Source: Saccharopolyspora phatthalungensis (lineage in GTDB: Bacteria > Actinomycetota > Actinomycetes > Mycobacteriales > Pseudonocardiaceae). Taken from it: a stretch of 64,000 nucleotides of DNA. Below are positions 45,754 to 54,074 of this stretch, one piece after another; positions within the stretch are counted from its first letter, which is position 1, and each line of letters begins with the position of its first letter. A model generated the notes under the pieces. That model worked only from the letters and a program-made list of their open reading frames with translations, made no database searches and had not been told where the DNA came from. The stretch is from NCBI RefSeq assembly GCF_014203395.1, contig NZ_JACHIW010000001.1, positions 3,641,501-3,705,500 of the forward strand. The letters run 5' to 3'. The translations under genes were made by a program, and so were the position numbers.

Positions 45754-46505
45754 CGTCCACCTCCCCCGGAGAGCATCACGACCGACAGCTGCCCCGCCGG
45801 CACCGCGGCGACCTGGCGGGCGGCGGCCTCACCAAGTTGCACCGACACGACCGTGGTCTGCTCATTGGCCCGCGCGGTCACACTGGTGACGGTGGCCGGC
45901 CACCCCGAGGAAGCGTCCTGCACCGACGGGGGCGTGCTGGCCGAGCCCGTGGTCGAGCCGGGCACGAACACCACCGCCACCCGCGCCCCGGGTGCCAGCT
46001 CGGGTGGGAACTGGCCGGCCTTCAACGCCAGCGCGGCGACGGCCTGCCCCGGGCCGGGAACCCGCCCTGCCCCGAGAACGTCGGGGGTCAGCAACGACCC
46101 GGCGGGCAAGCTGGTCGCCAACGTTTGACCGACCACAGTGGACGCCTGTGTAGCAGGCATCGTGGTCACACCGGCATCGGTTGAGATGTTCACCTCACGC
46201 ACATCCTGGGGCGACAGGACATGACCGACCGCCACGGGGCGGGCCAGCGCCAGCACGGAGCGGCGGTCACCGACGTTCAGCGACCACATGACCACCCCCG
46301 CCGCGCAGGCCAGCACCAACAGAGCCCCGAGCAGCAGGTGCGGAATGCTGCGTCGCCGTCCACTGCCCCGCAGCCGCGAACCGGTACCCGAGGTCTTCCG
46401 GTTGTTCACCCACGATCCGCTCGCCGGTGGCGTCGCGGGGCGCTCGGTGTCAGGTGAAGTAGTGCTGGATGGGTTCACCGGGTGCCTCCAGACATAGGGG
46501 TCCAA
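45750..46505 (-). CDS. SAF-domain CpaB/RcpC-like protein
   Basis: 251 residues. A disordered N-terminus precedes one membrane helix (SIPHLLLGALLVLACAAGVV). An SAF domain follows (VLALARPVAVGHVLSPQDVREVNIS, LATSLPAGSLLTPDVLG). CpaB/RcpC proteins are periplasmic or surface parts of the Tad machine. It overlaps the TadZ-like gene by four bases. Confidence 0.82.
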   Translation of the reverse strand: MDPYVWRHPVNPSSTTSPDTERPATPPASGSWVNNRKTSGTGSRLRGSGRRRSIPHLLLGALLVLACAAGVVMWSLNVGDRRSVLALARPVAVGHVLSPQDVREVNISTDAGVTTMPATQASTVVGQTLATSLPAGSLLTPDVLGAGRVPGPGQAVAALALKAGQFPPELAPGARVAVVFVPGSTTGSASTPPSVQDASSGWPATVTSVTARANEQTTVVSVQLGEAAARQVAAVPAGQLSVVMLSGGGGR

Positions 46506-46595
46506 GGCCGCGTCACTGGAGTTGATCAGCGAGCGGACAAAAAGGACTGCGTGTGTGTTGTGTGGTCGACCTCGGAGACGAGCCCGAGGTGTGGG

Positions 46596-47612
46596 TCAGC
46601 CGCCGGTGCCCAGTGCCTGGGATTCAGCGACCCGGAACGCCGCTGTCGAGCTGGTCGTCATGTCCGGAAAAACCCCGGACTGACCAGCGCCGGACCAGGT
46701 GATCCTCCAGTGCACCGTGGAGATCACCGGATACGCCTGATTCGGCTGGCCTGCTGACGAGGCGCGGTAGATATGGCCGCAATCCGGTGAGGCTGCTTTC
46801 GGGTCGTTGCCCGCGGAGAACGGGGTTCCTGGGCCTGTGCAGGTCACTGTCCGGCCGTCGCCCATCGACCACGACACCGACGTCGGTGTCGCGACCGCTG
46901 TCACCGAGACCCCGGGAACCGACGCGGTCGCTGACCGCTGCCCCCAACTGGCCTGATTCAGCCACAACCAGGTCGGCAGCTGCACGAGCTGATCACCCGC
47001 GGGGTTGGCCTGGATCCGCGGCGACGGCAGCCGGAGCTGATTGCGAGCCTGCTCGGCCAACTCCGCCGGCGAGGGCACGGGCGCGCCGGGTTGCCCATCG
47101 GGGATCCACACCGGCGGCCGGTACAAAGCATCCGCGAAACCCGGCCGATCGCATCGATAGACGTACCACGCACCCGACGGTCCAGGGGCCTGCGTCAACA
47201 CCGCCGGTCGAGCAGGCTTGCGCTGGAACACCGCAGGCTGCACCGTGATCGCGCCCGACTCCTGCGGCGGCCGGTAGGCGACCGTGGCCACCCCGTCGAC
47301 CGGAGGCCGGTAATCACTACGAACGTACGAGCAATGGGCCCCAGGGTTATCGCCGCCGACGATGCCATCGCCGCCGTCGTCCTCGCCGCCCTCGGCCGTG
47401 CCATCACCGTCGCCTTGCTGGCCACCAGCCGGTGGGCGGCCCGGGTTGCCGCCGCCAGGGTCGGGCTCGCCTTGACCCGCGCCCAGATCGCATGTGGGGT
47501 TGGGGTTCTGGCTGCAATCCACGCTTCCCCAAGGATCTGCGACGGCCGGCACCGTGCTCGCGAACGCGAGAAGGACAACGCCTCCGGCAGTGGTGATCAA
47601 TCGCCTTAACAT
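46596..47612 (-). CDS. Secreted protein of the Tad locus
   Basis: About 338 residues from ATG 47612. A signal peptide (MLRRLITTAGGVVLLAFASTV, cleaved near AVAD) precedes a Gly/Asp-rich linker. A domain with RPPVWIPDGQPGAPVPSP, WLWLNQASWGQRSAT and WSMGDGRTVTCTGPGTP follows, ending in HWRITWSGAGQSGVFP. The last part resembles PKD/Ig-like folds. It is often found beside actinobacterial Tad genes; role unknown. Confidence 0.75.
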   Translation of the reverse strand: MLRRLITTAGGVVLLAFASTVPAVADPWGSVDCSQNPNPTCDLGAGQGEPDPGGGNPGRPPAGGQQGDGDGTAEGGEDDGGDGIVGGDNPGAHCSYVRSDYRPPVDGVATVAYRPPQESGAITVQPAVFQRKPARPAVLTQAPGPSGAWYVYRCDRPGFADALYRPPVWIPDGQPGAPVPSPAELAEQARNQLRLPSPRIQANPAGDQLVQLPTWLWLNQASWGQRSATASVPGVSVTAVATPTSVSWSMGDGRTVTCTGPGTPFSAGNDPKAASPDCGHIYRASSAGQPNQAYPVISTVHWRITWSGAGQSGVFPDMTTSSTAAFRVAESQALGTGG

Positions 47613-48199
47613 GTCCCGACCGCCAAAACGCCGAATTCCGTCACCTTCCACGAGCCGTCCACGGCCTTCTTCACGATCGCGTTGATCTGTCGCCTGCCGC
47701 TGGGCCCGTCATTGGCCGGTTGCCCATTGTCGGCGCGGACTCTCCTCCAGTTCGTGGAGTCGCCGCAGTCCGAGATCACGACCTTGGTCGGAGCGCTCGC
47801 AGGGTCCGTTGAGGACACTCGAGGATTGAGAACAGGCTGTCCCCGAGAAACAAGCCCGTTGTAATGGTCGGCGTACAGCCCGCGAGAGAGCGTGGAGAGT
47901 GCATTTCCGGTCGCGTTCTGCGCCAGCTGCGGAGACTGCCAATCCGACGTGGTAGCGGCATCGGAAAAGTTTCGCCACATGCCCAGATAAGCAGCGACTG
48001 CTTGTTCTCGTGCTGCATCGGCCGATGAGATCGACGGTGGCGGCACTTCGGAGGTGGGCGCCGGCGAATCGAGCGCTGGCGAATCCGGGCCCAAAGAACC
48101 ACCCGAACTGCAGCCTGCCAGAGCCAGAACGAAGAACGCCGCTGTCGCTGCCCCAACTGCTTGGACGCCGACGGGAACTAAGGCTTTGCCCTTGATCAC
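47606..48199 (-). CDS. Secreted lipoprotein of the Tad locus
   Basis: 197 residues. A membrane segment ends in the lipobox LALAGC, so the protein is anchored by lipid at its cysteine. An NTF2-like body follows (AVAAYLGMWRNFSDAATTSDW, VDGSWKVTEFGVLAVGTC). It overlaps the downstream secreted-protein gene by seven bases. Probably a surface partner of the pilus. Confidence 0.78.
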   Translation of the reverse strand: MIKGKALVPVGVQAVGAATAAFFVLALAGCSSGGSLGPDSPALDSPAPTSEVPPPSISSADAAREQAVAAYLGMWRNFSDAATTSDWQSPQLAQNATGNALSTLSRGLYADHYNGLVSRGQPVLNPRVSSTDPASAPTKVVISDCGDSTNWRRVRADNGQPANDGPSGRRQINAIVKKAVDGSWKVTEFGVLAVGTC

Positions 48200-48485
48200 G
48201 ACTTCACCCCCAGATCAGGAGAGGAGATCATTTTCGCTGGTACGCGATCTGGACTTCAGGTCTACACCGCCCCCCATTGCCGACTTCAAGGTGCGCATGA
48301 ACGCCTCTTGAGGTGCGTATGGACTATTTGCCCAAAGATCACCCGAATGGACTAGATGTCCTGGGGCAAAAGGCACTGGCAGGTAAGACTGGAGGACACT
48401 CCAACGGCCGCATCATCACCGCCGGAGGTGTCATGATCGATACCCACTGTAGTTTTCCCGTACGACGCGCAACGGGGCCGCAACC

Positions 48486-49130
48486 GTGAATGAGTGGTGG
48501 GTGATCGCCGCGTGGAGTCTGCTCGGCGGTGCCGTGGGTGCCGTCATGAGCGGGCCAACCCGTCGACTGCTCGCTGTCCGAGCAGAGGGGCATTCGCTGG
48601 TTGCGGCCACGGCCTTCATACCCGCAATGGGAGTCCTTTTTGGACTATTCGCCTGGCGTACGGGTCTTCACGTCGCACTGCTCGCCTACAGCGTGCTGGC
48701 CATCGTGTGCGTGCCGCTGGCCGTCATTGATCTTGTGGAACAGCGCATGCCGACCAAGCTGCTGTTGCCCGCTTACCCCGCGTTGGTGTTGCTGTTCGGG
48801 CTTGCGACGGTGGTCGACCACGACGCAGCGGCGATGGTGCGCTCGCTGCTGGGAATGACCAGTCTTTTCGTCTTCTACCTGGCCATTGCGCTGGTTGCCA
48901 CTGGTTCGATGGGCGCGGCCGACGTGCGGCTGGCAGGACTGCTGGGTCTGGCGCTGGCCTGGCAGGGATGGACCACCTTGGCCGCAGGAGCCATCCTCGG
49001 CCTGCTTTATGGCGCCCTCGCCGGTGCAGTCCTGATCGCGCTGCGGCGAGCGTCTCGACACACCCCGATCCCATTCGGCCCAGCGCTGATCGCGGGCGCC
49101 TTCACTGCGCTGCTGATCCCATTCGACTGA
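48486..49130 (+). CDS. Prepilin peptidase (A24 family)
   Basis: 214 residues from GTG 48486, with about six membrane helices. The two catalytic aspartates are visible in LAVIDLVEQRMP and MGAADVRLAGLLG, the latter in the GxGD-like position. It would cleave the Flp-like and TadE-like prepilins. It is divergent from the lipoprotein gene across a 286-base gap with no other gene. Confidence 0.85.
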   Translation: MNEWWVIAAWSLLGGAVGAVMSGPTRRLLAVRAEGHSLVAATAFIPAMGVLFGLFAWRTGLHVALLAYSVLAIVCVPLAVIDLVEQRMPTKLLLPAYPALVLLFGLATVVDHDAAAMVRSLLGMTSLFVFYLAIALVATGSMGAADVRLAGLLGLALAWQGWTTLAAGAILGLLYGALAGAVLIALRRASRHTPIPFGPALIAGAFTALLIPFD

Positions 49131-49229
49131 TCGCCTGTCAAGCCTGCATCAGCTCACCGGCGAGCGAGCCCACCCGATCAGCGGTCACGATGAGGCTGTC
49201 GTGGCGAATACGGCGGGAACGGAGAGGAC

Positions 49230-49490
49230 ATGGCACGCAAGAGACCGTTGGACTCGGATGTGCTTCTCAGCGGTGACGAGACGGAGGCACTCCTCGCCCT
49301 GCTCTCCGATGTCGCCCAAGGCCACGGGGATGATGAGGGGTCCGTCAGGCAGCAAGCGCAGGGTGGGCGTTGTTGTCCAATCGCATCGTTTCCCAGCACG
49401 GCTACGGGACTACCCGCGAGGGTAACCACTACGAGGGGCTCCTCGAGCGCATGCAACATCGCGACCGTCCCTGGCGCACCCGGAAATAGC
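49230..49490 (+). pseudogene. Small hypothetical protein, frameshifted
   Basis: ATG 49230 follows GGAGAGGAC. The first frame, MARKRPLDSDVLLSGDETEA, is coherent to GSVRQQAQGG. At a GGG run near 49367 one base seems missing. The next frame reads LLSNRIVSQHGYGTTREGNHYEGLL and ends RPWRTRK at 49490. The restored protein has about 87 residues. Family unknown. This is outside the ICE, so the lesion type is not limited to it. Confidence 0.55.
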
Positions 49491-49518
49491 CACCACTGCT
49501 AGTCACCAGTGGAGGCGT

Positions 49519-49566
49519 GGCTGCGGGGAGGTCGAGGGGAGGTGGGGACTCGACCTCCCCGCAGCC
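49519..49566. terminator. Strong hairpin between convergent genes
   Basis: GGCTGCGGGGAGGTCGA (49519-49535) pairs perfectly with TCGACCTCCCCGCAGCC (49550-49566) around a 14-base loop. It separates the small plus gene from the minus GGDEF gene. Confidence 0.8.
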
Positions 49567-49743
49567 GGTGGGCAGCCGACCCGTTCGGGGGGTGACGAGT
49601 CGACTGCGGGGACGTGGTCTCTGGTAGCCGATACCGCGGCACAGGATGTTTCAGGCGCGCACCCCAAGTTCCTTTCGAAGTCATGATGAAGACCGAGGAT
49701 CTTGGAGTGCACAAGGAAATTCCGTGCTGGGATTCAGTGCGTG

Positions 49744-50772
49744 TTACCCGGCGCGGGCCAGCGTGCGTTGCTGAGCCTGGACAATCAGATCCTGGTGCCG
49801 GTGGCTCCACAGCACGCCGGGAATGACCGCCTTGAGTAGTTCATGGGCGGCCGGGCTGAGTTCATAGTGCACGGATCGAGGCCAGACGCCCGGTTCTTCC
49901 GTGCGGAAGATCAGCCCGTCTCGTTCGAGGCGCCGCAGGGTGCGGTTGAGAATGCTGTCCTGGATGTGCCGAGTTCGCCCTGACCAGCCGTCCACTGCTG
50001 TCGAGGTGCGAATGGTGGCCAGTAGATCGGTGTAGCGCCGTGGTCCGGTCGAGAGTGCCAGCAGCACGTCGGGGTTCCACTGTCCGCTCATCATGTGGGA
50101 GAAGTTCAGCAGGTGCTGCAAGCAGGTGTTGTGGTCCAGCACGGAGAGGGGCTCGGCCGGCGAGTGATGCTGGATCAGGTGTGCCTCGACGACTGCCTGC
50201 TCGTCGGTATCAGACGGGCCTGCAACCGTTCGTACTTGATCACGACCGTGTTGTTTGGCTTGCTGCAGGGCGGAGTCGGCGGCCAGCACAAGCTGCCGGA
50301 GCGAACCGAGGTTGTCGGGCGGATGGGTGGTCACCCCGACAGACGCGGAGATCCCGGTCAGCAGGACCCGATCGCCCGAGGTGGCTGTCACCGTCACCGC
50401 GAGGTTGCGAACGTCGTGCCGGATTTGTTCGGCCACCCGCACAGGGCGCTGGGCGTCGGCGTGCTTGAGCAGCACGAGGAACTCGTCGCCTCCATGACCG
50501 CCATAGCGCCCCACGAGCCCGTCAGCGCCGACAACATTGCGTAGGGCGTGGGCCACGCCGACCAGGACCGCGTCGCCGGCGAGGTGGCCCCAGGTGTCGT
50601 TGATGTTCTTGAACCGATCGAGGTCGACCAGTAGCAAGGCCATGTGGTTGCCGGATTCTCGGGATTCGCTCAGGAGTCGGGAGGCGTGGGCGTCCCAGGA
50701 CCACCGATCGGGCAGACCGGTGAGTTTGTCGACCGCCTCGTGTTGGCATGGTGGATTTCCTGGTCGGGTCAT
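49744..50772 (-). CDS. GGDEF protein fused to an HxlR-type winged helix
   Basis: 342 residues from ATG 50772. Residues ~10-170 form a GGDEF domain (LTGLPDRWSWDAHASRLL, LDRFKNINDTWGHLAGDAVL, intact GGDEF at 94-98), so it can probably make cyclic di-GMP. No RxxD inhibitory site was seen. Residues ~230-342 form an HxlR-type winged helix (DVLLALSTGPRRYTDLLA, QDSILNRTLRRLERDGLIF) much like the regulator at 36131. The fusion is unusual and suggests c-di-GMP-linked control of the pilus. The start overlaps the MinD-like gene (TGATG). Confidence 0.8.
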   Translation of the reverse strand: MTRPGNPPCQHEAVDKLTGLPDRWSWDAHASRLLSESRESGNHMALLLVDLDRFKNINDTWGHLAGDAVLVGVAHALRNVVGADGLVGRYGGHGGDEFLVLLKHADAQRPVRVAEQIRHDVRNLAVTVTATSGDRVLLTGISASVGVTTHPPDNLGSLRQLVLAADSALQQAKQHGRDQVRTVAGPSDTDEQAVVEAHLIQHHSPAEPLSVLDHNTCLQHLLNFSHMMSGQWNPDVLLALSTGPRRYTDLLATIRTSTAVDGWSGRTRHIQDSILNRTLRRLERDGLIFRTEEPGVWPRSVHYELSPAAHELLKAVIPGVLWSHRHQDLIVQAQQRTLARAG

Positions 50773-51581
50773 CACGCAGCACCTTTTCTGTTCGGGAACA
50801 CGGACGGCTGTGTGCGCGAGGCGTGGAGCCTGAGCCGGGTATGAAGTCCGTGGGCGGCCTCGTATGCGGAGCACTGCAGCGGGCAGTGCCGCGGATCGTG
50901 ATGATGCGGAGTTCCGTCGCTGAACACTCGCGCCTCGGTCGGCTCGTCCGGGAATTCCACTGCGATCGGCAGCCCCATGGTGTGGCTCACTGCGCGGGCT
51001 TGCCGGGGCGTGGTCGCGAAGACCGCCAGCGCCAGGCGATCCGTCCGAACCATCTCCCGCAGGGCACATACCACTGGTATTGCTGCATGGACGTGGCGGA
51101 GGCTGGGACGCACCGCCAGGAGCACCAGATCTGCCGCCGTGATCAGCGGCCACGGTGTCTCGGGAACCCACCGGCCCGCGTCCACCAGCACATCCGGCCC
51201 ACCGTCACGGGTGAGATCCCGCGCAGCAGAGGCAATCCGGCGCCATTCGGTCTCGCCGATCGCGGCACCCCGCGCCCGATGCGCCACACCGCCGAGTACT
51301 CGAACGTGCCGAGCGCCAGGAACGACTTGGACGTGTCCGGCGAACCCCTCTGCTGGAACGGACGTCAACTGGCGAGTGCTGCGGGCGAAACTCACCACAC
51401 CTTTGTCGGCGCGAATCCACCCGTCCGCCCACCAAGACCCCAGCCAACCTGGCACCATGTCTCCACCGCTGGGATCGGCATCGGCCACCAGCACTGGGCC
51501 TGGCCACATCGTTGCCAACGCCGCGACCGCGGTCGTGACTCCCGGGGATCCCTTCGCTGACAGCATCGTGATCACAGCCAC
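50772..51581 (-). CDS. MinD/ParA-like ATPase next to GGDEF gene
   Basis: About 269 residues from GTG 51581 (GGGAGG five bases upstream). The Walker A SAKGSPGVTT, DADPSGGDMV and a DVLVDAGRWV segment closely match the TadZ-like protein at 44854, so it is a paralog. The stop overlaps the GGDEF start, so the two are translated together. The same frame is open upstream to 51815, and the fragment at 51582-51882 may be its true N-terminus. Confidence 0.75.
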   Translation of the reverse strand: MAVITMLSAKGSPGVTTAVAALATMWPGPVLVADADPSGGDMVPGWLGSWWADGWIRADKGVVSFARSTRQLTSVPAEGFAGHVQVVPGARHVRVLGGVAHRARGAAIGETEWRRIASAARDLTRDGGPDVLVDAGRWVPETPWPLITAADLVLLAVRPSLRHVHAAIPVVCALREMVRTDRLALAVFATTPRQARAVSHTMGLPIAVEFPDEPTEARVFSDGTPHHHDPRHCPLQCSAYEAAHGLHTRLRLHASRTQPSVFPNRKGAA

Positions 51582-51882
51582 GTCTGCCTCCCTGTGTTCT
51601 GTTGGTGTGCGACCGGTGGCCGGGACATAGCCGTCCGCTTGAACCTTCGCGTGAGGAAAGTCCACAGTGGTCCCATCCGGCTTGGTTCCGCCAGGCCCCC
51701 TGCGGCGCAACCACGTCGACCAGCAACCGGGCAACCTGCTGTCGGGCTCGCTGGACATCATGGAGGAGTCTGGGAGCCCGCTCCTCCCATGCCCAGCGAT
51801 CGGCCAACCCAGCAAGCGGGTCCACTGCCCTCAAGACGCAAGCCGCACAAGGTCGATCTTCTTCCACGGAATTCGCCTTCAT
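51582..51882 (-). pseudogene. GGDEF N-terminus-like fragment upstream of MinD-like gene
   Basis: ATG 51882 has GGAGGAGG upstream and encodes DPLAGLADRWAWEERAPRLLHD and ARLLVDVVAPQG, closely matching the first 50 residues of the GGDEF protein at 49744. At a run of five Gs near 51705, one base moves it into TKPDGTTVDFPHAKVQADGYV, the frame of the MinD-like gene. It is either a relic of a duplicated GGDEF gene or the N-terminal domain of a GGDEF-like::MinD fusion hidden by a miscalled base. Confidence 0.55.
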
Positions 51883-52048
51883 AGCCACTCCTCCTCCGCT
51901 GGTGACTGCCGAACAAATTGGGGGCATCGGTGGTCCCACGAAAAGATCACTCGGCTCTTGTGACAGGCAGGTACCGGGGCCCGCAAGTTTCTGATCTTTT
52001 CGCCAGGGAGTCGGCCGACTCCCAAAGCTGTCGGTATGCCTGACGCCT

Positions 52049-52070
52049 GTTGTCCGATATAGTCGACAAC
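52049..52070. promoter_or_regulatory. Inverted repeat, candidate XRE operator
   Basis: GTTGTC-N10-GACAAC, about 105 bases upstream of the XRE gene, in the gap before the divergent fragment. Likely autoregulatory site; not tested by any other copy. Confidence 0.45.
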
Positions 52071-52175
52071 GTAGTACGAACGTAAGGCGCACCGAGCAAG
52101 CTGTCAACTCTACCGGACTGTTGATATTGCTGGTCAGGGATGCATGACACAGCCGTGTGAGAGAAGGTGGGGACC

Positions 52176-52583
52176 GTGGCTGAGCAGAGTGCGGCTGGCG
52201 ACACATTCGCCGCCAAGCTCCGTCGTCTCTTCAGCAGCGTGAAACGCGAGGACGGGTCGGAATACAGCAAACCGGATGTCGCTGCAGCAGTCGGGGTATC
52301 GCGCGGTTACCTCTACGATCTACTCAACGGCAAGTCGGAACCAAGCCACGCAGTGGTAGTGAAGATCGCCGAGTTTTTCGGCGTGGATATGGAGTACTTC
52401 ACCAACTCGGACCGAGGCCGGGAACTCAACCGCCAACACGAGATCTTGGCTCGCCTTGGCGAACACAACGTGCGACAGCTCGCCGCCCGCGCGAGTCAGC
52501 TTTCGCCGGAGAGGCTGCGCAGCGTGATGGAGTACATCGATTTTCAAGCCAGCCAAGACAACAACGGTCCCTCGTCCGGGTGA
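52176..52583 (+). CDS. XRE-family regulator of metallopeptidase operon
   Basis: About 135 residues (GTG 52176 preferred over 52167). A helix-turn-helix (SKPDVAAAVGVSRGYLYDLLNGKSEP) is followed by FFGVDMEYF and a helical tail. Such XRE proteins are usually repressors cleaved or controlled by an ImmA/IrrE peptidase, which is encoded two genes downstream. Its stop overlaps the next start. Confidence 0.85.
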   Translation: MAEQSAAGDTFAAKLRRLFSSVKREDGSEYSKPDVAAAVGVSRGYLYDLLNGKSEPSHAVVVKIAEFFGVDMEYFTNSDRGRELNRQHEILARLGEHNVRQLAARASQLSPERLRSVMEYIDFQASQDNNGPSSG

Positions 52584-53542
52584 GGGCATCGATACCCGCG
52601 TCGGTCGCGGGTCACACTGGTGGACGTTTTCTGTTCATGAACGGGGACCGCCCGGTAAAGATCGCCAGAAGCAAGGATGAGCAACGGCGAGCCGTTACCG
52701 AGGTCCATCAACGAAGCGGGGTGACGGTGCAGATACATCAGCAGGCTGTCAGGGTCCAGGGAGCCGAGCTTTACTGCGAGATGCGTGGTGAGGGCCCACC
52801 AGTTCTGATCATCCAGGGTGGCCTGAGCGAGGCCGGTGCTACCGAGCAGCTCGCCGAGGCGTTGGCCCAGCACTATCAAGTGATCTCCTACGACCGCCGC
52901 GGCCTTTCCCGCAGCACGGCGTCCACCCCGCCGGCCACGCTGGCTACGCACGCCGACGACGCGGCCACCCTGCTGTCCACCGTGTCTGCGCAGCCGGCCC
53001 GCGTGATCGGGCCGAGTATTGGCGCGCTGATCGGGTTGCATCTGGCCGTACGGCACCCCGAGCGGGTGGCGACGCTGGTGGCCCACGAACCACCGATGTC
53101 CTCCCTGGTCCGCGACCCGCAGCAGGAGGCGGGGCTGGACGAAGTTGCCGCGCTCGCACGGGCGGACGTCCAGGAGGCGATCCGGCATTTCGTGTCATTG
53201 GGCGGCAACGGAGACGGCTCACGTGAGGAGGGGGCTCGCCCGACGCCGCCAGTCGGGGACATCGACGCGAACCTGCGGCACTTCTTCGCCTACGACTTCC
53301 CCGCAGTCCGCGACAGCACACTGGATGTCGGTCAGATCGCAGCCGCCTCGCCGACGATCATTCCCACAGGTGGCGCAGAGTCCCGCGGACGGTGGGAATA
53401 CCGCTGCGCCGAGCAGCTTGCGCACCAGCTAGATCGCAAGCTCATCGAGATGCCCGGGGGGCACAACGGATTGATCAGTCACCCGTGGGCTACCGCTACC
53501 GAGCTGAGGTGGCTGTTCACGGAGGCAGAGCATGAAACGTAA
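52580..53542 (+). CDS. Alpha/beta hydrolase
   Basis: 320 residues if GTG 52580 is used; the conserved part begins near residue 50. Nucleophile Ser in the elbow IGPSIGALI, the YDRRGLSRS strand and the catalytic His in MPGGHNGLI are visible. It resembles small-molecule esterases or haloperoxidase-like enzymes. Its place between an XRE regulator and an ImmA/IrrE gene is notable. Substrate unknown. Confidence 0.85.
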   Translation: MRASIPASVAGHTGGRFLFMNGDRPVKIARSKDEQRRAVTEVHQRSGVTVQIHQQAVRVQGAELYCEMRGEGPPVLIIQGGLSEAGATEQLAEALAQHYQVISYDRRGLSRSTASTPPATLATHADDAATLLSTVSAQPARVIGPSIGALIGLHLAVRHPERVATLVAHEPPMSSLVRDPQQEAGLDEVAALARADVQEAIRHFVSLGGNGDGSREEGARPTPPVGDIDANLRHFFAYDFPAVRDSTLDVGQIAAASPTIIPTGGAESRGRWEYRCAEQLAHQLDRKLIEMPGGHNGLISHPWATATELRWLFTEAEHET

Positions 53543-54074
53543 GGCCGGAGGATGGCGTAATGATCTGCAACTGCGACGTGGAGTGAAACAAATCCTCCGC
53601 GAGCTGAACATCGATTCACCACTCGATGTGCGCGTGCTCTGCGAACGTCTGGGGCAGCAGCGGGGGCGCCCCATCAGGCTCGTTCCGTACCCACTCCCGG
53701 TTCCCGGAGTCTTCGGCCTCTGGATCGGCACGGTGGACGTCGATTACATCCTGTACCAGAGGGATACGACGACCGCTCATCAAGAACACATCATTTTGCA
53801 TGAAGTGGGACACATTATCAGTGGCCACGGCGGCAATGAACATGATTCGGACATATGGAGTCAGCTTTTTCCTGATATTCCTCCTGATATGGTGCGCCGG
53901 GCGCTCCGCCGGGACGGTTACGGTCCTGCCTTCGAACGCGAGGCCGAGATGGTAGCAACGGTCATCAAGGAATGGGCCACCCTGCTCGACAGGTTGAAGC
54001 TCACTCCCGATCGCAAAACGGATGCCGCTCAGCGGCTGCGAGGCGCATTCGATGATCATCAGGGGTGGCTCTGA
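53532..54074 (+). CDS. ImmA/IrrE-type zinc metallopeptidase
   Basis: 180 residues. The zinc motif ILHEVGHIISGHGG (HExxH, then a further His), preceded by VDVDYILYQRDTTTAHQEHI, matches ImmA/IrrE-type peptidases that inactivate XRE repressors under stress. REAEMVATVI supplies a possible third zinc ligand. It overlaps the hydrolase gene by 11 bases and the next gene by one. Confidence 0.88.
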   Translation: MKRKAGGWRNDLQLRRGVKQILRELNIDSPLDVRVLCERLGQQRGRPIRLVPYPLPVPGVFGLWIGTVDVDYILYQRDTTTAHQEHIILHEVGHIISGHGGNEHDSDIWSQLFPDIPPDMVRRALRRDGYGPAFEREAEMVATVIKEWATLLDRLKLTPDRKTDAAQRLRGAFDDHQGWL

